Under the pieces are notes generated by a model. The model did not search any database. It was not told where the DNA came from and saw only the letters and a program-made list of their open reading frames with translations. From Dictyobacter vulcani (GTDB taxonomy: Bacteria > Chloroflexota > Ktedonobacteria > Ktedonobacterales > Ktedonobacteraceae): DNA of 64,000 nt. The position numbers were made by a program, and so were the translations under genes. The stretch is taken from NCBI RefSeq assembly GCF_008974265.1, contig NZ_BKZW01000002.1:868001-932000 (forward strand), in the 5' to 3' direction. Within the stretch, counting starts at the first letter, position 1. Every line of letters starts with the position of its first letter. Positions 18,628 to 27,488 of this stretch are shown here, in pieces.

Positions 18628-21600
18628 GAAGTATTTCTTTTTGGCCGGGACGTTAGTCAGCAGTCTTGTGGCTGCATTGGAACTGTCATCGGATAGGGAT
18701 CGCCTCTATGGCGGAGGAAGATTCCTTGTTTATCGTCGACGCGGCTTTTGATATGCTTGGCAAGTGGGTTTGTCAGCGACGTCGAATAGGCGGCCATCGT
18801 CGCGCGGGTCTCTGGGACAGTGGATGTGCCGTCCTATGAGTGAATTAAATCGTGAGCCATCGAGGGCTTGCTGCGTACGTTTGCGAACACTGTGTGACGT
18901 CGGGGGTGCCAGAAGTGAACTTGGTTGGACCTGTTTGTCGAACGTCCTCACCGGTTGGGATGATCAGGGCATGCCTGGCGGCGAATTCGGTGGAAAGCGG
19001 TGGGGGGGCTTGGCTGTATATGCCTCGGGGGCTTTTGAGGTTGAAGGCTAGATTCCAACTGGGATCGCTCGATACAGCGTAGAACGTGATCGGAGGATTG
19101 GTCGGCGGTCGTTTTGCTGGTGGAATTTAAGCAGAGTTCATTTGGGTCGGCAATTGCCGCGCAATAGCGTCTGGCGGTGGTCAATGCTGGTTTGATTATC
19201 GATGCGGAATTTTGGGATGCGGTTTGTTAGCAAGGGCATACAGTGGTAGTGTGGTATGACATGCTGTTAGAACCTTGGCCATCCGTGATTGGTTTACTCT
19301 GATCCACGGTCGTCCAATGGGGTGTAAGTGACCTCAAGTCTGGTAAGGGTATGGTTTTTTATCTGCCGCTGGTCCGTGTCGACGGTACACAGACTTTGTG
19401 GCAGATCCGGCCGCCCGATGACGTATTCCTGCCATTCTGGCCCCGGTATTCGGTCTTTGAGTGCTTTTCAACCTTTGATATATATGTGTGCAGCCTGCTC
19501 AATGGGGTGGAGCGGCGCCTGAGTCCGTTTTCGAGTCACTCGACGCCAGCCTTGGAGAAGATATCGCCGATGGTGGTCGGTTTTGTTGCGGTGAGCTAAG
19601 GCAGAGTAAGGTATTCTGTGGGTCTGGGCTGAGCATGGTTTGTTTTCACACAGGTTGTCTTTTTTGCTGTGGGATTGGTCGATTTGCTGTCAACTCGGCA
19701 TGGTCGCTGGTATCAGGTACCGTTTCATTTGGCTGCTTCTGGTGTGAGTGCTCTGGCGGGTTTCCTGATGTTGGTGAATGGTACTACGGAGAAATTGTGT
19801 ACTATTAGCAGTATGCCCGGATGATTACGCTATGGTCCCCATCCGAAATATACTTACTCACCTGTTGTTATTACTGTACATGCAATTGGCTCGGGCTGTG
19901 GCAAGTAGGGTGTAACGTGTGGTGTCTTGGGATTCTGGATCTGCCCGGAATCGCGCGAACGCTGAGCGACTTGCCGGTATCTCCGTGGCGATGAGCCACT
20001 GCGACCGTGTTACCCGTAGCTTTGGGGCTATGGGTAGAGAATCGTAGTTCCAGCTGTGATTGGACTGGCCGGGTTGGTTATCTCCGAGAGGGCACGCTGG
20101 AACTCGCTCGAGCCGCTTCGTGCCGCAGTTCCAGTTGATCCAGTGCCTGGAGCGACGCTCTATCGTACCGGTGCACATGGCTTCCGCTTATCGACTCTGG
20201 GATTGGTCTGATTGATGTTTTGTCGAGTCGTCATGTTATTTCCAGGTGTAAATTGAGGGCTGGTTACCGTATTCGTTAGGATCTGAGCGGAGGGATGTCA
20301 TGTCTCGGCCAGTATGCTCGAGGGCATCGCACCGTGTGTGGTGACAGTGGCGGGGCGGCATGGACTTGTTGGGGCACGACAAGATACGGGCTTTGATCGT
20401 GTGCTTCCGTTTGTCAGCGATACGGGACAACTGATGGCATCGCGAGGTCCGCCAGCATATAGCACATACGCGGCAACCGCACGTACCGGACTATATGCTG
20501 CCCGGTGTTTGTTTCCGCTGGGAGCATAGGGGTTCTTGTTGCGACTTGGATAGTATGTGGCTTTGTATGAATTGCAATTGCGTTTAAGATGAGGGCGCTA
20601 AGGCACTGCCCTGGCTGCCCCGAGTGTGCTAGCTAACGCGCAACAGAGGATAGCTATAGGTTCCCTCGGGAGATGAGTGAATTGAAGCCCAACTGCGAGC
20701 GATCTGGTCACACGGTATTTGTGTGGAATTGCATGGTTTGGTGATTATTTGGGCTGGGACTAACTTTCTTTATGCTACGGCGGCGACTCGATTTAAGCAT
20801 CCAGATCGTCTCGCGGGCCAGACGGCGGATTGCACTAGGTCACACTGTTGCGCGGGGTCGGCTCTTTCCCAGGTCGAGCTGTTGTCGCTGAATATGCAGC
20901 TGTGGTTGTACTTACAGAACAGCGAAAGTGCATTTGCTCGGTATAATGCATTGCTGAGTAGGGCATCGGTGGCGAGCGGAGTAGTTCCGGTCTTTGACAC
21001 ATGGTGATGCGTGATAGCTTGGCTGGTGTTTTGCGAGAAGCGCGGCTCAAGGGAGCTGATTACTTTTGAAAGCCATTTTTCGTTTTGCTCAATTGGACTG
21101 TGTATTGTCGGCTGTGTATTTCGGATTGCTTGTAGGTTCTGCATCACGACAATTTGCAGCACCATGCTTCAAGACACGAGTTTATTTGCGTCCTGGGCTT
21201 TCGGTCGACGGTTTGAACAACATGGCACATCGCCGATGTTGCAGTCCGTGGTTCCGATCTGATGAGTGTGGCGCACGTAGGCGATATTGATTGTGCCGCA
21301 CCTGATGCGGACGAGCAGCGCGAGACCATCGAGAGGACGCGCAAGAGTATCAGCAGGGGCTGAACCTGCCAGCATGGTCATTGTGGGTTGTCGAGCCGTC
21401 TAATTTTCGATGTGGGTGTCCATGATAAAGCGCGGACGCTCTTGCTGATGAGTGGGATCACCTCTGGCGTCGAGGCGGGTATTTGGCGCGCGGCTATTCC
21501 GCTCACAGCTGATCGGAGGAGCTAGCTATCGGCCGATTATGGGCGACAGCACAGCATAGTGTCAGTACTTACCCGAGAAAGAAACCTCATTCAGGGGTCA

Positions 21601-21900
21601 GGTCACGGGCGTTCTGATGGCATGCGACGCTACCGAGGTTGGGTGTGCGAACAGGAAGCAGACAGTACGGTGGGGGTCTGTTCAAGTGAAGCGGTCGTCG
21701 GAGGTTAGCCTCTTAGCCAATAACTCCAGGGATACGGTGGGCGCAAATAGCGTCGGGGCGACCGTCGCAGGGTTTCTTTGTTAGTTATTACTAAAGGTCT
21801 GAAGGGACGACTGGCGACGGTTAATGTGGCAGAGGAATTTTTACAGGGATGTGCCGACAGGGCCTATGGGGACACGAAATTAAATGATTTTGCTCGCGCG
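18388..21900 (+). pseudogene. Corrupted A4-PCP4-E4(N-terminal half) of gene B; no usable reading frame
   Basis: No long frame exists, but module landmarks appear in the right order as noisy matches. They are SYAELNR (~18836), LVG...EMIVGMLGILKAGG (~18920-19010), FDASTFEIW.A.LNG (~19465-19510) and LYRTG (~20146-20172). RGYRI(E)L follows at ~20255, KALPAPE at ~20590-20625 and NFF.LGGDSI..QIVSRA at ~20764-20820. The LQHHDALRLR-like region of E4 is at ~21145, DEQRETIE at ~21310, and the HH..VDG.SWR region of E4 at ~21434-21492. Clean sequence resumes near 21900. The stretch is ~0.9 kb longer than the equivalent interval in module 3. Short ORFs here on either strand are noise. It is either a failed consensus or a decayed module. 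Amino acid specificity cannot be read. Confidence 0.75.
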
Positions 21901-22152
21901 CTGGTCCAGAGCTTGGCCGACTGGTCAGGTGAGCGAACATCGCTGATCAAACTCGAAGGTCACGGTCGCGAAGAAATGAGCGAGCAGATTGACCTGTCAC
22001 GGACCGTAGGTTGGTTTACCAGTCTGTATCCAGTGCTGCTCCAACTTGATGAGGGTGCAGCATTAGATGGAGTACTCAAGGCTGTGAAAGAGCAGTTGCG
22101 AGCGATCCCTGACAAAGGTATGGGGCTATGGACTGCTGCGCTATCTCTGTAA
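21778..22152 (+). CDS. NRPS gene B fragment: central part of E4
   Basis: From about 21890 this frame gives a clean epimerization-domain core: ALVQSLADWSG, then EGHGREE with the catalytic Glu, then SRTVGWFTSLYP and KEQLRAIP. The first ~110 bases belong to the corrupted zone. It ends by a one-base insertion in GGGG (22122-22125). After that, E4 continues through three more one-base deletions (~22192, ~22275, ~22370), still recognisable as SFNYLGRFD and GGYTPSDFPLARL-like sequence up to ~22510. Confidence 0.7.
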   Translation: MLVITKGLKGRLATVNVAEEFLQGCADRAYGDTKLNDFARALVQSLADWSGERTSLIKLEGHGREEMSEQIDLSRTVGWFTSLYPVLLQLDEGAALDGVLKAVKEQLRAIPDKGMGLWTAALSL

Positions 22153-22446
22153 AGACGAGCAGATGGCACAGCAACTGCGAGCCATGCCGCAGCCCAGATT
22201 AGCTTCAACTACCTGGGACGCTTCGACCAGATCCTGGCAGAGGACACCTTATTCAGTCAGGCCTCTGAGGCGAGCGCTCACCGGTCAGTCCACAAAGCAA
22301 GCGCGCCCATTTAATTGACGTCAATGGCAGTATCAGCAACGGGCAACTGCATCTGATATGGACCTATAGCAGAATCATTACCGCGAGGAAACGCTGCAAG
22401 CCCTGGGTGAGAACTTTATCCAGACGCTACGGAACCTGATCATCCA

Positions 22447-23091
22447 TTGTCAGGCACCAGACAGCAGAGGCTATACGCCATCAGATTTTCCATTAGCGCG
22501 GCTAACGCAAGAGCAATTGGATCACCTGTTTGGGTCGGGACCACGCATCGAGGATGTCTATCCTCTTTCTCCCATGCAGGAAGGCCTGCTATTCCAGACG
22601 CTCTATGCACCCGAAAAGGCGACTACATTGTACAGAGCGGCTATCGATTCACCGGTGAATTTAATCCGATCGTCTTTATGCAAGCCTGGCAGCAAACAGT
22701 CAACCACCATCCTATTTTGCGCACAGGCCTGGTCTGGGAAGATGTAGAAGAGCCCTTGCAGATTGTCTATCGGCAGGTCGATATTCCCTGTGAGCACCTG
22801 GACTGGCGTGGCTGTTCAGTGGAAGAGCAACAGACAAAGCTACGGGCCTATTTACAGCAGGACCGTATGCAAGGTTTTGACCTATCACAGATACCATTGA
22901 TGCGCTTTGCCATTATCCGCATGTCCGATGACAGCTATGAATTTTTATGGACCTATCACCATATATTGTTAGATGGTTGGAGCCTGCCGATCCTCCTCAA
23001 GGACGTGTTTATCTGTTACGATGCCCTGAGTCGAAAAACGGCGGTCCAACTGGAGCACATCGGCCATTCCAGGACTACATTCGCTGGTTAG
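22447..23091 (+). CDS. NRPS gene B fragment: N-terminal half of condensation domain C5
   Basis: The domain opens in another frame (from 22517: IEDVYPLSPMQEGLLFQTLYAPE). It enters this frame after a deletion in the AAAA run at 22614-22617, continuing as KGDYIVQSGYRF. The catalytic motif HHILLDGW is at 22957-22980, of the type found after E domains. Everything in this frame before ~22618 is out of frame with the protein. It leaves frame at 23061, where ATCGGCC should read ATCCGGCC. Confidence 0.75.
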   Translation: MSGTRQQRLYAIRFSISAANARAIGSPVWVGTTHRGCLSSFSHAGRPAIPDALCTRKGDYIVQSGYRFTGEFNPIVFMQAWQQTVNHHPILRTGLVWEDVEEPLQIVYRQVDIPCEHLDWRGCSVEEQQTKLRAYLQQDRMQGFDLSQIPLMRFAIIRMSDDSYEFLWTYHHILLDGWSLPILLKDVFICYDALSRKTAVQLEHIGHSRTTFAG

Positions 23092-24377
23092 CCCGGCAGG
23101 ATAAAGCGCAGGCAGAAACATTCTGGCGCGACCTGCTCAAGGATTTTACTGCGCCAACCACCTTCGCCGTTGATCAGCAAACGGTAGGCGATGTCAGCGG
23201 CGAACGTAAATATGCCGAAAACTCGCTGACACTATCAAGCGCATTCACCGAGCAGTTGCAGCACTTTACACGCAGCCAGCAATTGACCATGAATACCCTG
23301 ATTCAAGGAGCCTGGTCACTGCTGCTGAGCCATTATAGTGGTCAGCCAGACGTGATCTTTGGCAACATCGTCTCCGGTCGTCCGGCAGACGTGCAAGGGA
23401 TAGAGTCAATGGTCGGACTCTTTATTAACACCCTGCCCGTACGCATCCATGTAGCAGCGCACGAGCGTGTGCAGGATTGGCTACAGGCTTTACAGTCCCA
23501 GCAGAGCGAAATTCGCCAGTATGAATATAGTTCGCTGGCTCAGGTACAAAGTTGGAGCGAGGTGCCCACTGGTCAATCGCTTTTTGAAAGCCTGTTTGTC
23601 TTTGAAAACTATCCAGTGTCACTGGATGTGAAGGACACAGACGACATGCCACCGCTCGCGGTGCATGCGACACGTTCCGTAGAGCAGACCAACTATCCAC
23701 TCACCATTGCCGCGCTACCCGGACAACAATTAAGCCTGAAATTACTCTACGACTGCTCACGCTTCGATGAGGAAACGATTGTGCGTATGCTGGGACACCT
23801 GCAAACACTGCTGGAAAGTTTCCTGCAGGATCCTGAGCAGCCAGTTGCCAGCGTGGCCATGCTGACAGCACAAGAATATCAGCAGATAGTCTATGAGTGG
23901 AATACAACGGCGACCGAATATCCAGATCAGGCCAACATTCCCGGCCTATTTGAGGAACAGGTTGCCCGTACACCAGAAGCAACCGCGATCATCTATGCTG
24001 ACGAGCGTATCAGCTATGCGGAACTGAATCGTCGAGCCAATCAGATCGCGCACTATCTGCAGCAGCAAGGCGTGCAACCAGACACGCTGGTGGCGCTCTG
24101 CCTGGAGCGCTCAGTCGCAATGCTGGTAGCGATTCTAGGCATCCTGAAAGCCGGGGCCGCTTATCTGCCACTGGATCCCACCTATCCAAAGGAGCGCCTG
24201 GCCCTCATCCTGGAGAATTCGCAGGCCCAGATTTTACTGGCTCAGGCGGCCTTGAGTGAGAGCCTACCGGCATTTTCCGGACACTGCTCTACCTTGAAAA
24301 TGAGACCGAGACCATTGCAAAGCAGTCGCCCGAGAATCCGTCGCGTCGCGTCCGCAGCGATAACCTGCTCTATGTGA
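22947..24377 (+). CDS. NRPS gene B fragment: C-terminal half of C5 and start of A5
   Basis: True coding starts at ~23062 (RPFQDYIRWLARQDKAQAETFW) and runs through the C-domain motifs FGNIVSGRP and MVGLFINTLPVR. It then enters the A5 N-terminus (SYAELNRRANQIAHYL, LKAGAAYLPLDPTYP). The frame is lost at ~24286 (GGACACTGCTCTACC) by one missing base. The last ~90 bases to the stop at 24377 are spurious. Confidence 0.78.
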   Translation: MDLSPYIVRWLEPADPPQGRVYLLRCPESKNGGPTGAHRPFQDYIRWLARQDKAQAETFWRDLLKDFTAPTTFAVDQQTVGDVSGERKYAENSLTLSSAFTEQLQHFTRSQQLTMNTLIQGAWSLLLSHYSGQPDVIFGNIVSGRPADVQGIESMVGLFINTLPVRIHVAAHERVQDWLQALQSQQSEIRQYEYSSLAQVQSWSEVPTGQSLFESLFVFENYPVSLDVKDTDDMPPLAVHATRSVEQTNYPLTIAALPGQQLSLKLLYDCSRFDEETIVRMLGHLQTLLESFLQDPEQPVASVAMLTAQEYQQIVYEWNTTATEYPDQANIPGLFEEQVARTPEATAIIYADERISYAELNRRANQIAHYLQQQGVQPDTLVALCLERSVAMLVAILGILKAGAAYLPLDPTYPKERLALILENSQAQILLAQAALSESLPAFSGHCSTLKMRPRPLQSSRPRIRRVASAAITCSM

Positions 24378-25381
24378 TGTACACATCCGGTTCAACCGGT
24401 GTACCCAAAGGAGTCGCCATTACCCATCAAGCGGTCGCCCGTCTGGTACGTAACAGCAATTATATCCAGTTTGAGCCGGAAGACCGGATCGTCCAGGCGG
24501 CTAATGTGGCCTTTGATGCCTCAACCTTTGAGATCTGGGGAGCCTGGCTCAACGGTGCCAGCGTGGTGATGATGATGAAAGAAGACGTCCTGTCCCTGCA
24601 GCGCTTCGCCCGGGTCTTGCAGGAACAGAAGATCACGACCCTGTTTTTGACGACCGCCTTATTCAACCAGATCACCCGTGAGATTCCAGATGCGTTTCGC
24701 TCATTGCGGCACCTGCTCTTTGGTGGAGAAGCCGTCGATGTGCGCCGGGTACGTGAGGTCCTCAAACATGGAGCGCCTGAGCGATTACTGCATGTCTATG
24801 GTCCCACGGAAAGTACCACCTATGCCACCTGGCACCTGGTGAAGGAGATCGAAGAAGACGCCACGAATCTACCAATCGGCCAGGCGCTGTCCAACACCAC
24901 GCTTTATGCGCTGGACGCATATCACCAACCGAGCCCGATTGGCGTGCCAGGTGAATTATACATCGGCGGTGATGGTCTGGCGCGCGGCTATCTGCATCAT
25001 CTAGATTTAACCGCCGAGCGTTTTGTGCCACATCCTTTCACTAGCAAAGCAGGGGAAAGGCTCTATAAGACCGGTGACGTCGTTAAACGCAATGCGGATG
25101 GCTCGATCCTCTTTATTGGTCGTGTGGACCACCAGGTCAAGGTACGTGGTCACCGCATTGAACTGGGAGAAATTGAGAACAAGTTAGAGCAGCATCCACA
25201 AATCTCCGATGCGTTGGTGCTGGTGCACGAAGACAAGTCAGGCGATAAACGCCTGGCCGCCTATATAGAAGCAGCCGACGCGGCAGGTTTGAATAACCAG
25301 ACATTGCGTGAATATCTGCAAGCAGGCCTCCCGGATTATATGATCCGACGATCTTTATCCAACTGGCCGCCTTCCCGGTGA
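24374..25381 (+). CDS. NRPS gene B fragment: core of adenylation domain A5
   Basis: The ATP-binding core YTSGSTGVPKG starts at 24380. FDASTFE begins at 24512, followed by LFLTTALFN, LLFGGEAV, HVYGPTESTTYA, LYKTGD and VRGHRIELGE. The ten pocket residues read DAFFLGVTYK, which suits Ile or a similar branched aliphatic residue. The annotated ATG is internal; coding enters from the previous fragment. It leaves frame at CC 25345-25346, where DYMIPTIFIQL needs a third C. Confidence 0.82.
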   Translation: MMYTSGSTGVPKGVAITHQAVARLVRNSNYIQFEPEDRIVQAANVAFDASTFEIWGAWLNGASVVMMMKEDVLSLQRFARVLQEQKITTLFLTTALFNQITREIPDAFRSLRHLLFGGEAVDVRRVREVLKHGAPERLLHVYGPTESTTYATWHLVKEIEEDATNLPIGQALSNTTLYALDAYHQPSPIGVPGELYIGGDGLARGYLHHLDLTAERFVPHPFTSKAGERLYKTGDVVKRNADGSILFIGRVDHQVKVRGHRIELGEIENKLEQHPQISDALVLVHEDKSGDKRLAAYIEAADAAGLNNQTLREYLQAGLPDYMIRRSLSNWPPSR

Positions 25382-25782
25382 CGCCAAATGGCAAGATCGA
25401 TCGCAAAGCCCTGCCTGCGGTCGAAGAGGCCAATCTGGTGCTTGGAACCACATATGTTGCGCCCGAGACCGATACTGAGCAAAAAGTAGCGGAGATCTGG
25501 AAGCAGGTATTAGGAACTGAACAGGTCAGCATCCATGACAATTTCTTTGCGCTGGGTGGGCATTCGCTCCTGGCGACGCAGGTAGTTTCGCAACTGCGTG
25601 TGATCTTTCAGATCGAACTGCCGCTACGCAAATTTTTTGAAACACCAACAATCCATGAACTGGCGAAATATCTAGAGGAGCAATCCCAGATGGCGCCAAC
25701 GTCATCTCAGGCACCGGCAATGAAACGAGTCTCGCGAGACAAGCATCGCGTCAAAGGCAAAAACATCACGAAAGGGAACTAA
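25378..25782 (+). CDS. NRPS gene B fragment: end of A5, PCP5 and the true C-terminus of gene B
   Basis: Starts with the A10 motif TPNGKIDRKALP. The carrier domain DNFFALGGHSLLATQ has its phosphopantetheine Ser codon at 25564-25566. It is the GGHS type, and indeed no E domain follows. The protein ends with a basic tail (MKRVSRDKHRVKGKN) ahead of the TAA at 25780-25782. This may dock onto the acidic N-terminus of protein C. Gene C starts 35 bp downstream. Confidence 0.85.
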   Translation: MTPNGKIDRKALPAVEEANLVLGTTYVAPETDTEQKVAEIWKQVLGTEQVSIHDNFFALGGHSLLATQVVSQLRVIFQIELPLRKFFETPTIHELAKYLEEQSQMAPTSSQAPAMKRVSRDKHRVKGKNITKGN

Positions 25783-25797
25783 CCCTTCCCAACGTCA

Positions 25798-26250
25798 ATG
25801 ATAGAAGGAAATGTGCTATGTCGACATATTCTACTGATCAAATGGACTCTATGGAAGAAGAGGTCTATGCATTTGCTGCCTCATTCGCGCAGCAACGCCT
25901 CTGGGTTTTTGGATCAGTTGGAACCGGGCAAACCATTTTATACTATTCCAACGGCTGTACGTTTTCGTGGGCCTCTGCATATTGCTGCGTTGGAAGCGGG
26001 CTTGAATGAGATCGTGCAGCGTCACGAGACGTTGCGCACAACATTCGCCATGCTGGACGGCGAACTCATGCAGATGGTAACGGACGCCAGCCAGGCAGAG
26101 CACTTTGTCCTGAAACGCGTTGATTTGCGGGCTTGCATACCGGCCGAACTGGATGCAACCATCAGGCAGTATGCGGAGTCAGAGGCATTGCAGCCATTTG
26201 ACCTGGCACGGGGTCCATTGGTTACGTGGCACCTTGCTGGATCTCGGTGA
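25798..26250 (+). CDS. NRPS gene C fragment: C6 N-terminal region
   Basis: In-frame coding runs from ~25909 to ~26220: FLDQLEPGKPFYTIPTAV, LNEIVQRHETLRTTF and LQPFDLARGPL. Upstream of 25909 it is out of frame, and the ATG at 25798 is not used. An extra T at 26222-26223 ends it. Four deletions follow within 45 bp (26291, 26308, 26319, 26332) across the catalytic motif, which reads HHIILDGWS when repaired. Confidence 0.68.
   Translation: MIEGNVLCRHILLIKWTLWKKRSMHLLPHSRSNASGFLDQLEPGKPFYTIPTAVRFRGPLHIAALEAGLNEIVQRHETLRTTFAMLDGELMQMVTDASQAEHFVLKRVDLRACIPAELDATIRQYAESEALQPFDLARGPLVTWHLAGSR
25803..25810 (+). promoter_or_regulatory. Ribosome binding site of gene C
   Basis: AGAAGGAA lies 7 nt before the ATG at 25818. 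It fixes the start of gene C at 25818 rather than the earlier in-frame codon of the overlapping frame at 25798. Confidence 0.65.
25818..26009 (+). CDS. NRPS gene C fragment: true N-terminus and start of C6
   Basis: ATG 25818 follows a good ribosome binding site. The frame reads a short acidic leader and then the LCL condensation opening FAASFAQQRLW. One extra base in TGGGTTTTT (25903-25909) throws it out of frame. Everything after ~25905 in this frame is spurious. Confidence 0.7.
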   Translation: MSTYSTDQMDSMEEEVYAFAASFAQQRLWVFGSVGTGQTILYYSNGCTFSWASAYCCVGSGLE

Positions 26251-26346
26251 AAATGATCATGTCTTGCTGTTAACCATGCACCATATTATTTAGATGGCTG
26301 GTCGATGGCGTGCTGGTAAAGAACTTGCATCCTCTATCAGAGGGGC

Positions 26347-26907
26347 GTGCGCGAATTATCGGGCTTTCTGCACGATCAACCATCTCCATTACCCGAGTTG
26401 ACCTTTCAATATGCCGACTACGCGCTCTGGCAACGTGAGTGGCTACAGGGTGAGGAGCTAGAGCGGCAGTTGAGCTATTGGAAGCAGCAACTGCAAGGGG
26501 CACCTGAGACCGTGGCATTATTTACGGACCACCCGCGTACGCCTGTACAGACATTCAATGGTGCATATCAAGTCCGTGTTTTACCAGCAGCATTATGCAG
26601 GCAGCTAAAAGAGTTGACCCGGCAGGAAGATAGCACCTTATTTATGACCCTGCTGGCAGCCTTTAAGATCTTGATTGCGCGCTATAGTGGTCAAGATGAC
26701 ATTGTGCTGGGTACCCCCATCGCCAACCGTAATCGCGCCGAGATCGAGCAGATTATCGGTTTTTTCGTCAACACGCTGGTCTTGCGCACCGACCTCTCGG
26801 GTAATCCTCGTTCCGCCAGGTCCTGCAGCGCGTGCGTGATGTTTCCCTGGGAGCCTATACACACCAGGACCTGCCATTTGAGCAGATTGTGGAAGCGCTG
26901 CAAATAA
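26347..26907 (+). CDS. NRPS gene C fragment: middle of condensation domain C6
   Basis: In-frame C6 sequence: FQYADYALWQREWLQG, LFTDHPRTPVQTFNG, IVLGTPIANRNRAEIEQIIGFFVNTLVLRTDL. These are typical of LCL domains, matching an upstream carrier (PCP5) without epimerization. The GTG start is internal. The frame is lost at ~26808 (AATCCTCGTTC, one T missing). Confidence 0.75.
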   Translation: MRELSGFLHDQPSPLPELTFQYADYALWQREWLQGEELERQLSYWKQQLQGAPETVALFTDHPRTPVQTFNGAYQVRVLPAALCRQLKELTRQEDSTLFMTLLAAFKILIARYSGQDDIVLGTPIANRNRAEIEQIIGFFVNTLVLRTDLSGNPRSARSCSACVMFPWEPIHTRTCHLSRLWKRCK

Positions 26908-27488
26908 GCCGAGATCTCAGCCGCTCGCCCCTATTCCAGATCATGTTTGCTTTACAAAACACACCAACAGCGGCCGTTGAATTTCCAGAGCTGAGTGTGC
27001 AGCCTATCGCGGTTGACAGTAAGAGTGCCAAGTTTGATTTGACGTTGCAGGTCGTTGATGCGGACGAGAGTACCGCGATCTCGCTTGAGTATAATACAGA
27101 CCTTTATGAATCACAGACGATCACACGGATGCTCGAACATTTCCAGACCCTCCTCGAAAGCATCGTGCTGGCGCCAGAGCAACCCATAGCTACGCTGAAC
27201 ATAATGACGCCAGCGGAGCGGAAACACCTGCTGACACTCTCAAGTCCCGCGACCAATGCCTATCCGAGTGGGGTCTATGTGCATCAACTCTTCGAGCAAT
27301 GGGCCGCGAGCCAGCCAAGCTTAGAGGCAGTCGTGTATAAGGATGTGCGCTGGTCGTATGGAGAAGTAAACAGTCGCGCAAACCGACTGGCCACTATCTG
27401 CGTCAGCTACAAGTGGGACCGGATACGCTGGTCGGCGTCTGTGTTGAGCGCTCAGCGGAGATTCTCGTGGCCCTCCTGGCTATATTGA
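26832..27488 (+). CDS. NRPS gene C fragment: end of C6 and N-terminus of A6
   Basis: Continues C6 with RVRDVSLGAYTHQDLPFEQI and SAKFDLTLQV, then the A6 opening VHQLFEQWAASQPSLEAV and SRANRLA. The frame is lost at CC 27391-27392, where ANRLAHYLRQL needs a third C. The remaining bases to 27488 are out of frame. Confidence 0.75.
   Translation: MRDVSLGAYTHQDLPFEQIVEALQISRDLSRSPLFQIMFALQNTPTAAVEFPELSVQPIAVDSKSAKFDLTLQVVDADESTAISLEYNTDLYESQTITRMLEHFQTLLESIVLAPEQPIATLNIMTPAERKHLLTLSSPATNAYPSGVYVHQLFEQWAASQPSLEAVVYKDVRWSYGEVNSRANRLATICVSYKWDRIRWSASVLSAQRRFSWPSWLY

Larger units (their letters stand above)
17040..22510 (+). other. NRPS module 4: C4(DCL)-A4*-PCP4*-E4*, middle corrupted
   Basis: C4 is intact (17050-18350; HHHTLLDGW from 17464). 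A4, PCP4 and the first half of E4 lie in the corrupted stretch and can be placed only by landmarks. E4 is readable again from ~21900 (EGHGREE, VGWFTSLYP, NYLGRFD). The A4 fragment ~19465-19510 resembles the FDASTFEIW type of A5 and A10, but its substrate cannot be assigned. Confidence 0.65.
3261..25782 (+). pseudogene. Gene B, whole span: pentamodular NRPS gene (modules 1-5), frame-broken as sequenced
   Basis: Reconstructed order: C-A-PCP-E four times, then C-A-PCP. Conserved motifs continue across every frame break, so the pieces are one gene. Breaks are one-base deletions at 4749-4751, 14499-14504, ~22192, ~22275, ~22370, 22614-22617, 23061, ~24286 and 25345-25346, and one insertion at 22122-22125. 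The stretch ~18361-21900 is badly corrupted. ATG 3261 is the preferred start; TTG 3255 is in frame and sits closer to a weak purine-rich GAGATGAG (3242-3249). The N-terminus before C1 is acidic (DDQEELLQLLLEQEE), while the C-terminal tail after PCP5 is basic (MKRVSRDKHRVKGKN). Both are probably docking segments. Predicted residues: Val, Ala, Ala, unknown, Ile, the first four epimerized. Confidence 0.85.
22515..25782 (+). other. NRPS module 5: C5(DCL)-A5(Ile-like)-PCP5, no E
   Basis: C5 22515-23880 follows an E domain and has HHILLDGW (22957-22980). A5 ~23930-25420, pocket DAFFLGVTYK. PCP5 is GGHS type (Ser codon 25564-25566) and the gene ends after it, so the residue should stay L. First of two modules without epimerization. 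Confidence 0.8.

Noticed and set aside
18730..21381. Short plus- and minus-strand ORFs in the corrupted stretch (for example 19488-19808 and 20770-21165)
   Set aside because: The underlying DNA aligns noisily to A, PCP and E domains; translations are low-complexity nonsense and the frames arise by chance.
18361..21900. Diversity-generating retroelement or targeted hypermutation as the cause of the altered module
   Set aside because: No reverse transcriptase, template repeat or accessory gene is visible, changes are not limited to adenines, and insertions dominate. Poor consensus is simpler.
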